Positions 1-6,033 of a DNA stretch of 33,799 bases are shown in pieces. How positions within the stretch are numbered: the first letter of the stretch is position 1; the number at the start of each line of letters is the position of its first letter. The position numbers and the translations under genes are program-made. Under the pieces are notes generated by a model. That model saw only the letters and a list, made by a program, of their open reading frames with translations. It did no database searches and was not told the origin of the DNA. This DNA is from Oscillospiraceae bacterium (GTDB lineage: Bacteria > Bacillota > Clostridia > Oscillospirales > Oscillospiraceae). The stretch covers positions 1 through 33,799 of the forward strand of contig JAFUGY010000100.1 in the NCBI GenBank assembly GCA_017469115.1, in the 5' to 3' direction.

Positions 1-1
1 G

Positions 2-826
2 GTCGTTTTATCGGCGCTGGTGGACAAGGGCTTTTTTCGCCCTCTTCCGAAAACCGTTTCTTATGAGCAAGTGTTTCCCTGGGTCATGGAAAAAAGCAAA
101 ATCCGGCAGAGAAACTACGGCGTGCCTTACATGCTGTGTTCCAACGCCCTGATCTGCCGGCAAAAGGACGACCTTCATGTTCACAATATCATGGAGCTGA
201 ACGAATCCGTCGCCATCCCGATGCGCTCGATGCTGATGTTCTATTTCGTTCAGGCAGTCTGTGAAAACCGGAGCCTGAAGAAAAGTTTCCGGGTTATGGA
301 ACACCTCCTGGATCTCATCGGCGGCAGAGACGCTCTGGAAAAATCCGGTCTCTCTGATTATGACGGGGTCAACCGTTTCAACCGGGAGGAATGCCGTTAC
401 CTCCTCAGCTTCACCGAAGATCTGTACGATTTGAAAAAAGATGACTATTCGGTTTCCTTTGCCAACTTCTCTGCCAACGAGACGAGCAGACATCCACGTT
501 TTCTGGCGGATTTTGTCTCTGTCGGAAAGCATATGGACAGGGAAAAGCGGCAGGATTGTCTCGATCTGATTCAGATTCTGATTTCGGAGTCGTTTGTTTT
601 GGATCTGTGCATGCAGGGCGGAGAGTTTCATTATCTGCTTCCGGCAGACAAACGTGTGTTCCGGCGGCTTGCCGAATGGAATACCGTCTATAATAGCCTT
701 TACGGTCTGCTGGATTTGGAGGAAAACGGAGTCCTCCGTTACGGAAAGCGTTTTTATGAAAATTTCTATTCCGGGAGAGATATTCTCCTCCAGCTCCTTT
801 GGGAACGGGCAGGTTGGAAGCCCTGA
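2..826 (+). CDS. Thiaminase-I-fold protein (5' end outside window)
   Basis: The reading frame is open to the window edge, so the N-terminus (signal peptide and first strands of the binding-protein fold) is missing. From memory of Paenibacillus thiaminase I, the visible part aligns along its length: a VDxG segment at the start, YGVPYMLCSN (family YGLPQILCTN), a VxNIxEL stretch, an FVSV segment and, near the C-terminus, FHYLLPADKRVF (family PQYLLPARHQVY). The cysteine in MLCSN (nt 137-139) corresponds to the catalytic nucleophile that attacks the thiamine pyrimidine. The catalytic glutamate lies in GYSES in the known enzyme. Here the aligned segment is NFSAN, so that residue may be absent or shifted. 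It could be an active thiaminase or a thiamine/pyrimidine-binding relative. It leads a five-gene operon, with a gap of 14 bp to the next gene. Confidence 0.72.
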   Translation, partial: VVLSALVDKGFFRPLPKTVSYEQVFPWVMEKSKIRQRNYGVPYMLCSNALICRQKDDLHVHNIMELNESVAIPMRSMLMFYFVQAVCENRSLKKSFRVMEHLLDLIGGRDALEKSGLSDYDGVNRFNREECRYLLSFTEDLYDLKKDDYSVSFANFSANETSRHPRFLADFVSVGKHMDREKRQDCLDLIQILISESFVLDLCMQGGEFHYLLPADKRVFRRLAEWNTVYNSLYGLLDLEENGVLRYGKRFYENFYSGRDILLQLLWERAGWKP

Positions 827-840
827 CGCGGGAGATTACG

Positions 841-1968
841 ATGATGAAACAGAATCAAAACAATTGGAATCCTCGGGCATTGGAATCGTATCTGCGGTTC
901 TCCTATGTTGCGGGGGACGAGACCTTATCGGGAGACCCGATTTTCTATCCGGCAATTCAGTTTTCTTTTGAACCGGAAAAGACCGAAGAGGAGTATCTGG
1001 AAGAGCTGAACCGGATTCTGGATGCCATGCTGCAGGAAGAGCGCAGACATTCCGACGCTGCCTTTCTCTCTTCCGGTGTCGATTCTTCTTTGCTCGCCTT
1101 TGGGATTCGTGCAAAAAAAACCTTCTCCGTGGCATACGAAGAAGAGGCATTTGACGAGTCTGCTCTTGCGCAAAAGGCTGCAGAGAAGCTTGGCAGTGAG
1201 CACCATATTGTAAAAATCAGCCCTGCCGATTATTTCGGCGCTGTCACGGAAGCTATGAAAAACCGAAGCCAGCCGACGGGGGATGCCTCCTATATCGCCC
1301 TGTTCCTTGCCGCAGGAGAAGCATCTCGCTATACCGATACAATCTGTTCCGGAGAAGGCCCGGATGAGATGTTCTGTGGGTATCCCTGCTACAGCAGCTA
1401 TTTCGATGATCCGAGCGAGGATTACTGGCTGAAAGTCAATACCATTATGGATGTGGGGCCGGTTGACTTCCCGGAGCTCTCCGCTTATCGGGGAGATGGT
1501 TTCCTGAAAATGAACGCCTTTGATCTCTCCCGCTGGATGCATGGGAATATTCTCCCCAACCTGGTTGCTGCGGCGAAGGGAGCCGGGATTACGATCCGCA
1601 CGCCCTATATGCGCCGGGATCTCATGGAGTTTGCCCTGTCGCTGCCCGTGCAATATAAAGCAGACCTCACGATGGGGAAGCTGCTCTTCCGCAAGGCAGC
1701 CCGGCGCATTGTGGGGCCTGAAATTGCGTTTCGGGAGAAAAGGGGATTTCCCGTTCCCGTACGGAAGTGGATGCGTCTCGAACCTTGGAAGACGCAGATT
1801 ATCGATGCCCTGACGGGGGAGAGCGCGCGGATAATCCTTCCATTGATCGATAGAGAACAGTTGCTGCAGGCATTTTATGCCGGTGGGGACGATACCCTGT
1901 GGACGCAGATCTGGGACCTGTTTGCTTTGATCAGGTGGTATGAAGCCCGGAAAGGAGAAATCAGGTGA
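841..1968 (+). CDS. Asparagine-synthetase-type ATP-pyrophosphatase, lacking glutaminase domain
   Basis: A 375-residue protein. The PP-loop SSGVDSS sits at residues 77-83, followed by GEGPDEMFCGY (family SGEGxDExFxGY) and a C-terminal FREKRGFPVP segment. These are hallmarks of the synthetase half of class B asparagine synthetases, which adenylate a carboxylate and transfer an amine. The N-terminal glutaminase domain with its Cys-2 is absent; only about 75 residues precede the PP-loop. The protein may therefore use free ammonia or another amine, as amide- or lactam-forming relatives do. ATG 841 is preferred because GGGAGA lies 7 bp upstream; a TTG further upstream (799) would overlap the previous gene and has no such site. 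The stop overlaps the next start by 4 bp, so translation is probably coupled. The substrate is unknown. Confidence 0.8.
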   Translation: MMKQNQNNWNPRALESYLRFSYVAGDETLSGDPIFYPAIQFSFEPEKTEEEYLEELNRILDAMLQEERRHSDAAFLSSGVDSSLLAFGIRAKKTFSVAYEEEAFDESALAQKAAEKLGSEHHIVKISPADYFGAVTEAMKNRSQPTGDASYIALFLAAGEASRYTDTICSGEGPDEMFCGYPCYSSYFDDPSEDYWLKVNTIMDVGPVDFPELSAYRGDGFLKMNAFDLSRWMHGNILPNLVAAAKGAGITIRTPYMRRDLMEFALSLPVQYKADLTMGKLLFRKAARRIVGPEIAFREKRGFPVPVRKWMRLEPWKTQIIDALTGESARIILPLIDREQLLQAFYAGGDDTLWTQIWDLFALIRWYEARKGEIR

Positions 1969-2720
1969 AAACCATTTCCTTTTTGGAGAATCTCTTTTCA
2001 GTCAGAGCGTTTTCTACCGAAAAAGAGGATACAAGTGACGATTGGCGGGATGTAGCATTGAGAAATGCCGCCCTGCAGAGTATGCTGAACGTGCCGGTTG
2101 ACCGGTTCTTCTATGCGCGGGAAACCCATTCCGGCAGTGTCTATGCTGTCACGCAAGAGAGGCCGGATGGTTGGATGGCCCGTTCCGAAGAGCATCTCCA
2201 TCTGGGGCCGGAGGGCGGCTATGACGCCCTGGTGACGTCTGTCCCGGGAGTCCTGCTTTGCATCTGGACGGCGGATTGTCTCCCGCTCTTTCTGTTTGAT
2301 CCCGCGCATCACATTGCAGCCATTGCGCATTGCGGCTGGCGAGGCATCTCCGAAAACATTGTGGCGAATACGATTGATGTGATGAAGCGCCTGGGGACCG
2401 AACCGGAGCAGATCGTTACTGCTTTTGGCCCCTGCATCTGCGAAAACTGTTATGAAGTGAGTGAAGACCTGCGTTTCCGTTATGCGGAAAAGTTTTCCCC
2501 GGGCGAAATGGAAGCGCTTTTTGTCCCGAAGCAAAACGGAAAATTCCTTTTGAATCTCAAAAAAGCAGTTGAGCTGGAACTGCTCCGCAGCGGCGTCAGG
2601 CGGGCATCCATGGCAGATACCGGGATCTGTTCCTATGAATCAGCGCATTATGCCTCCTACCGGAGAGGCGGACATTCCGATCCGTTCCGGCAGACGCTTT
2701 CCGGAATCATGTTATGTTGA
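1965..2720 (+). CDS. YfiH/YlmD family protein (laccase-domain, DUF152)
   Basis: A 251-residue protein of the multicopper-polyphenol-oxidase-like YfiH family, several members of which are reported to be purine nucleoside phosphorylases or deaminases. The three conserved metal ligands are present: His55 in RETHSG, Cys105 in TADCLPLF and His122 in AIAHCGWRG. The GPCICxxCYEV motif is also there. Length is normal for the family and no signal peptide is seen, so it should be cytoplasmic. It starts at GTG 1965 inside the stop of the asparagine-synthetase-like gene. YfiH genes usually sit with cell-division genes; in this operon the protein may act on a purine-like or aromatic product of its neighbours. 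That role is inference only. Confidence 0.88.
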   Translation: MKTISFLENLFSVRAFSTEKEDTSDDWRDVALRNAALQSMLNVPVDRFFYARETHSGSVYAVTQERPDGWMARSEEHLHLGPEGGYDALVTSVPGVLLCIWTADCLPLFLFDPAHHIAAIAHCGWRGISENIVANTIDVMKRLGTEPEQIVTAFGPCICENCYEVSEDLRFRYAEKFSPGEMEALFVPKQNGKFLLNLKKAVELELLRSGVRRASMADTGICSYESAHYASYRRGGHSDPFRQTLSGIMLC

Positions 2721-2721
2721 T

Positions 2722-3336
2722 ATGAATCGATACGAAACCTTTCTGCAAACGAATCCACAGCTGAATGAGGAAGAGGCATGGCCTGCACACCGCTTTCCGG
2801 AAGCCGACTATCGGTATTTCCGGGAGTGCGGCTGCCTGATCTGTTCTCTCTCCGTCCTGCTGCTCGAATCTGGATTGGAAGAAAACACAGAAGAGAAGCC
2901 GTTCAACCCGTGGATTCTCAATCAGCGCCTGATTGCCTGTGGAGCGTTTACCCCGTCTGCCGATCTGGAGCTGGCAGAGATCCAAAAGCTTTATCCGCTC
3001 CGCTATTGCGGTTCGTTGCCATATTCGCAAAAAGCGCTGGAGCATGCCTTGGAAAGCGGTTCCCTTTGCCTCATCACCGTGCCGGGAATCCGTGCCGACA
3101 GGCATTTTACGGCGCTTCTCCGCCTCGTTGCGAATGATGCCGTTGTTTTTGACCCTCTTTGCGGGGAAAAGGACCTGAGTGCATACGATCAGGTGTGTGA
3201 AATCAGGGAATTCAGATGTGCTGTGGGAGAAAAATGCAAGGAAATATTTGGGTTACGGAAAAACCCGGAGCGTGATAAGAAGAAAATAGAAAAGGCTGAA
3301 ATAGAAAGGCGGTGCTGTTGTGCAGACTGTATTTGA
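2722..3336 (+). CDS. C39-like cysteine-peptidase-fold protein
   Basis: A 204-residue protein without signal peptide or membrane segment. Residues about 33-45 (ECGCLICSLSVLL) resemble the catalytic-cysteine helix of C39/papain-like peptidases. HFTALL and VVFDPL further on match the histidine strand and the Asp-Pro of that fold. The middle segment NPWILNQRLIACGAF matches the NPxxLNxxLxxxGxF pattern common in bacterial C39-like proteins. ATG 2722 starts just after the YfiH stop, with no strong ribosome site, so it is probably translated by coupling. The last residues are lysine- and cysteine-rich (ending CCCADCI), and the 3' end overlaps the next gene by 17 bp. It may be a processing protease or a catalytically repurposed acyl-transfer protein; the assignment rests on short motifs. 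Confidence 0.55.
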   Translation: MNRYETFLQTNPQLNEEEAWPAHRFPEADYRYFRECGCLICSLSVLLLESGLEENTEEKPFNPWILNQRLIACGAFTPSADLELAEIQKLYPLRYCGSLPYSQKALEHALESGSLCLITVPGIRADRHFTALLRLVANDAVVFDPLCGEKDLSAYDQVCEIREFRCAVGEKCKEIFGLRKNPERDKKKIEKAEIERRCCCADCI

Positions 3337-4495
3337 AAACGGAGTCCTCACGTTGACCTTAACAGGGAATGTAACGGGTGCCAATGCGCCGGAACTGGAA
3401 GCGGAAATCTATAAAGTCTTGGAGCAGCTTCATCCGGACGCTGTTGTGATTGACTGCGATGGGGTGGAATACATGAGCAGTTCGGGGCTGCGTGTTATCC
3501 TCCGGGTAAGACAGAATGTGGATCAGACGAGCCTTATCCGGGTGCATCCGGAATTCTATGAGATTCTGGAGACAACCGGCTTCACAGAGATGATGGAGGT
3601 TCAAAAAGCGCATCGTGTTGTCTCTGTTGCAGGCTGTGAACTGATCGGCCGGGGGGCAAACGGGAAAATATATCGGCTTGACGAGGAAAACATCATCAAG
3701 GTATACACAAACACCGATTCTCTTCCGGAAATCCGGCATGAGCGGGAACTTTCCCGTGCAGCGTTTGTCTTGGGGGTTCCTACGGCGATTCCCTATGACG
3801 TGGTGATGATCGCAGAGGGAGGGTATGGTTCCATCTACGAGTTGCTGAATGCAAAAACCTATGTGCAGCTCTACAACGATGGGGAAAAGACCCTGAAGGA
3901 ACTCGCGGAAATGAGTGTGGCACTCCTGAAGCTTATTCATTCCCGGGTTGTAATACAGAGTTTTGTGCCCTCTGCCAGAGATACCACGCTGGGCTGGTTT
4001 CAGATTCTCAGAGATGATCTGCCTTCTGAGGAAGTTGAAAAGCTGTGCACCTTGATTTCAGCCCTTCCGGATGACATGCATATGATTCACGGAGATTATC
4101 ATTTCCGGAATTTGATGTACCAGAATGGAGAAAGCCTGCTGATTGACATGGATAAGCTCAGCCATGGGCATCCCGTTTTTGAACTGGCGGCAATCTATAA
4201 TGCCTATTGCGGATTTGGCGCAGTGGATCATTCCGTAACGAAGCAGTTTATGGGGATTGATTACGAAACAACAGTAGTTCTCTGGCGGAAGATTCTTGAA
4301 GGGTATCTGGAAACCAAAGAGGAGAGTACCCTTCAGTCGATAGAGGACAAGGTGAAAGTCATCAGTTATGCCCGTCTTATGCGGCATATGATCCGGGAAA
4401 ACGAAATCAATACCGAAGCAGGTCGTAAACAGTTCGCCTATTATCATGCTGGGCTGACAGAGCTTCTCCCACGTATCGATACGCTGCAGTTTTGA
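3320..4495 (+). CDS. STAS domain fused to APH/choline-kinase-like phosphotransferase
   Basis: A 391-residue protein starting at GTG 3320 after an AGGCGG site. Residues 1-95 form a STAS domain of the anti-sigma-antagonist type, with the phosphorylatable serine motif YMSSSGLRVIL at 51-61. Residues about 105-390 form a protein-kinase-like phosphotransferase. GRGANGKIYRL is a glycine-rich loop, IIKVY supplies the ATP lysine, HGDYHFRN at 257-264 is the catalytic loop, and LIDMDKL at about 275 holds the metal-binding Asp. It is the last gene of the operon. The kinase could phosphorylate a small molecule made by the operon while the STAS part senses or docks a partner; alternatively it phosphorylates proteins. 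Related STAS-kinase proteins occur in gut Firmicutes and Fibrobacter, but I know of no established substrate. Confidence 0.82.
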   Translation: MQTVFENGVLTLTLTGNVTGANAPELEAEIYKVLEQLHPDAVVIDCDGVEYMSSSGLRVILRVRQNVDQTSLIRVHPEFYEILETTGFTEMMEVQKAHRVVSVAGCELIGRGANGKIYRLDEENIIKVYTNTDSLPEIRHERELSRAAFVLGVPTAIPYDVVMIAEGGYGSIYELLNAKTYVQLYNDGEKTLKELAEMSVALLKLIHSRVVIQSFVPSARDTTLGWFQILRDDLPSEEVEKLCTLISALPDDMHMIHGDYHFRNLMYQNGESLLIDMDKLSHGHPVFELAAIYNAYCGFGAVDHSVTKQFMGIDYETTVVLWRKILEGYLETKEESTLQSIEDKVKVISYARLMRHMIRENEINTEAGRKQFAYYHAGLTELLPRIDTLQF

Positions 4496-4503
4496 TTTTT
4501 TTC

Positions 4504-4534
4504 ATAGCCTGTTTTATCAACCGGACGCCGTAGA
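4504..4534 (+). repeat. Direct repeat copy 1 (TCAACCGGACGCCGTAGA)
   Basis: The 18 bases at 4517-4534 are repeated identically at 7504-7521. Both copies are preceded by ATAGCC and a short T-rich spacer. The two copies bracket the AbiE remnant and the ATPase gene, about 3 kb. Its origin is unknown. Confidence 0.75.
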
Positions 4535-4567
4535 ATGGAAAGGGGATATATTATATTTTAATTGATA

Positions 4568-4612
4568 GAAGGTGAAGAAGCCTGAAATCAGCCATTTCAC
4601 CTCTTCACCTTC
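4568..4612. repeat. Inverted repeat, 10-bp arms
   Basis: GAAGGTGAAG (4568-4577) is the exact reverse complement of CTTCACCTTC (4603-4612), with a 25-nt loop. Further GGTGAA words follow nearby (4622) and around 5675-5820. This suggests a small structured non-coding repeat element of which the 60-bp repeat is a part. Confidence 0.6.
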
Positions 4613-4667
4613 AAAAATTCTGGTGAAGCAGTACAATGGAAAACAACACCGGGGAACTTGAAAACAG
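4608..4667 (+). repeat. 60-bp direct repeat, copy A
   Basis: Identical base for base to 5801-5860, with weaker similarity continuing for about 15 bp (CCTCGGTxTTT). The two copies flank the abiE locus on both sides, as expected from a duplicated insertion element or recombination site. The segment does not encode a recognisable protein. Confidence 0.85.
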
Positions 4668-4754
4668 GTCCTCGGTCTTTTTATAGCTATCGATTTTACA
4701 GGTAATCCTTGAGTGCATACTTGTTGTTCGGCAATTGCCAATCGAAAAAAGAAG

Positions 4755-4789
4755 TTTACTTTTATGCTAATATCATCTATAATGTTAGC
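4755..4789 (+). promoter_or_regulatory. Promoter and operator of abiEi
   Basis: TTTACT (4755-4760), 17-bp spacer, TATAAT (4778-4783). An inverted repeat GCTAA (4766-4770) / TTAGC (4785-4789) straddles the -10 box. AbiEi antitoxins are known to autorepress by binding inverted repeats at their promoter, so this is a plausible operator. Confidence 0.65.
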
Positions 4790-4807
4790 GTAAAGGTGGT
4801 GACGATT

Positions 4808-5401
4808 ATGGACGCAAAGAATCAAATCTTAATGATTGCCTCAGAACATCACGGCGTACTAAAAACAGCAGATGTCGTAGCGGCAGGGATCTCGAAAAAA
4901 GCACTTGCACAATTTGTGAAAGATCACGGATTTGAGAGAGTTGCACACGGTATCTACTGTGATCCGGCTTCATGGATTGATAATATGCTTGTATTGCAGC
5001 TTCGCTGTCCCAAAACAATCTTTTCTCATGATACAGCACTGTTTCTTCATGATCTGACAGACCGGGAACCGCTATTTTATACCGTGACAGCCAGAACCGG
5101 ATACAATCCTACGCATCTGACTGAGGCTGGAATAAAAGTATATACAGTCAAGAAAGATCTGTTTGAAATTGGCATGACGGACAGCCTTACCCCGTTTGGT
5201 AATCGTATTAATGTTTATAACATGGAGCGAACAATCTGCGATTTAGTCCGCAGCCGAAACACGATAGAAGCACGTGTATTGCAAGATGCCTTAAAGCAAT
5301 ACGCAAGGCGAAAGGACAAAAATCTGTATCGACTGATGGAATACGCAAACCTTTTTCATGTTGCCCGCATTCTTAGACAGTATATGGAGGTGCTTTTGTA
5401 A
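4808..5401 (+). CDS. abiEi: AbiEi-type antitoxin / transcriptional repressor
   Basis: A 197-residue protein. Residues 1-60 are a winged-helix DNA-binding region (HHGVLKTADVVAAGIS, then RVAHGIY). The rest follows the AbiEi C-terminal pattern, including FSHDTALFLHDL and NMERTICDLVRSR. AbiEi is the antitoxin of the type IV AbiE abortive-infection system and represses its own operon. ATG 4808 follows AGGTGG at a good distance and lies downstream of a strong promoter, which rules out an upstream alternative start. The stop overlaps the start of the toxin gene by one base (TAATG), the normal abiE arrangement. The toxin is broken, so this is probably an orphan antitoxin. Confidence 0.85.
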   Translation: MDAKNQILMIASEHHGVLKTADVVAAGISKKALAQFVKDHGFERVAHGIYCDPASWIDNMLVLQLRCPKTIFSHDTALFLHDLTDREPLFYTVTARTGYNPTHLTEAGIKVYTVKKDLFEIGMTDSLTPFGNRINVYNMERTICDLVRSRNTIEARVLQDALKQYARRKDKNLYRLMEYANLFHVARILRQYMEVLL

Positions 5402-5634
5402 TGATTCACACTTCAAGGCAGCTGAAAGATCTCGTTCGGAACTTGGCAAAATCCAGCGGCATTGAAGCGCATGTTTTGATCCGTCGTTACATGATGGAGC
5501 GCCTGCTGGAACGTATCTCGCTTTCTCCATTCAACACATATGCCAAGTGCTATACTTGGGATTGCATCATATGTTCAGTTCAGCAACTTTGCGAAAAGGC
5601 GGGTTTACGTGTTGAGAAGCCTACTGAAAGTTGA
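5401..5634 (+). pseudogene. abiEii: Truncated AbiEii nucleotidyltransferase toxin
   Basis: Residues 1 to about 44 (RQLKDLVRNLAKSSGIEAHV, then RRYMMERLLERIS) match the N-terminus of AbiEii toxins, which are normally about 250-300 residues. The frame then diverges and stops after 77 residues. The catalytic GGF...DxD nucleotidyltransferase core that follows in intact toxins is absent, and I could not find it in the other frames before the next repeat. The toxin is therefore probably inactive. The break lies around nt 5532, about 270 bp before the second 60-bp repeat, so a deletion linked to that element is plausible. Confidence 0.75.
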
Positions 5635-5800
5635 GAGCTCGGAGAATTAATGATCACAAATCTTCACCATCAGGCCTTTGGTGAAACAGAAAGCGCAGGG
5701 GCTTCGCCTGCAGAAGCTGGTGAAACTCGGAATCGACTCAACCGCCTGCCGGCAGGCTTGATTTGCCGTTCGGATTTCCGTTTTAACCGCATTCTTTCCG

Positions 5801-5860
5801 CCTTCAAAAATTCTGGTGAAGCAGTACAATGGAAAACAACACCGGGGAACTTGAAAACAG
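5801..5860 (+). repeat. 60-bp direct repeat, copy B
   Basis: Perfect copy of 4608-4667. It lies between the abiEii remnant and the promoter of the ATPase gene. Confidence 0.85.
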
Positions 5861-5889
5861 TACCTCGGTTTTTGACTTGGGTGAAAAGA

Positions 5890-5934
5890 AAAAAACGCGG
5901 GCTTGAATTTTCTCCAGAGAATAAAAAGCCCGCG
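5890..5934 (-). terminator. Possible rho-independent terminator
   Basis: CGCGGGCTT (5896-5904) pairs exactly with AAGCCCGCG (5926-5934). On the - strand the stem is followed by a run of six T, then CTTTTC. No - strand gene is seen directly upstream, so it may be a relic or stop antisense transcription. Confidence 0.4.
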
Positions 5935-5983
5935 GCTTCTATCGTATATAAAGAATTTTCGTTAGAATATCCAAAAATTATTC

Positions 5984-6015
5984 TTGAAATTATTATACTT
6001 TTTGGTATAATAATT
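5984..6015 (+). promoter_or_regulatory. Promoter with overlapping palindromic operator
   Basis: TTGAAA (5984-5989), 16-bp spacer, TATAAT (6006-6011). An inverted repeat with 11-bp arms, ATTATTATAC (5989-5998, plus one base) and GTATAATAAT (6005-6014, plus one base), spans the spacer and the -10 box. This is a likely repressor site for the ATPase gene. Confidence 0.6.
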
Positions 6016-6033
6016 ACGAAGGGCGTGATTTGC

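Larger units (their letters stand above)
4496..4807. other. Intergenic region with repeats, no gene seen
   Basis: 312 bp between the STAS-kinase gene and abiEi. It holds the first copy of an 18-bp repeat (4517-4534), an inverted repeat (4568-4612), the first copy of a 60-bp direct repeat (4608-4667) and the abiEi promoter. There is a T-rich stretch right after the STAS-kinase stop, but no convincing terminator hairpin. No open reading frame with a ribosome site was found. Confidence 0.6.
5635..6033. other. Structured intergenic region, no gene seen
   Basis: 399 bp. It contains several inverted repeats (TTCACCA/TGGTGAA near 5660-5683 and a perfect 14-bp GCCTGCC palindrome at 5744-5757), the second 60-bp repeat, a hairpin at 5896-5934 and the promoter of the next gene. 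The frame of the ATPase gene is open through it, but composition and repeats argue it is non-coding. Confidence 0.6.

Noticed and set aside
925-1653. - strand open frame of about 240 codons opposite the AsnB-like gene
   Set aside because: Mirror frame of a well-supported gene, with no family motifs.
841-3336. Lasso-peptide cluster (AsnB-like cyclase plus cysteine protease)
   Set aside because: No precursor peptide, no RRE/PqqD-like protein, and the protease is C39-like, not the transglutaminase-like B2 type. YfiH and the thiaminase fold have no place in such clusters.
4472-4499. Terminator after the STAS-kinase gene
   Set aside because: CGTATCGATACG is a loop-less palindrome inside the coding end. 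The T-run follows too far away for a convincing hairpin terminator.
5650-6033. N-terminal extension of the ATPase gene
   Set aside because: The frame is open, but the segment consists of repeats, hairpins and the gene's own promoter, and the protein family begins at the ATG at 6034.
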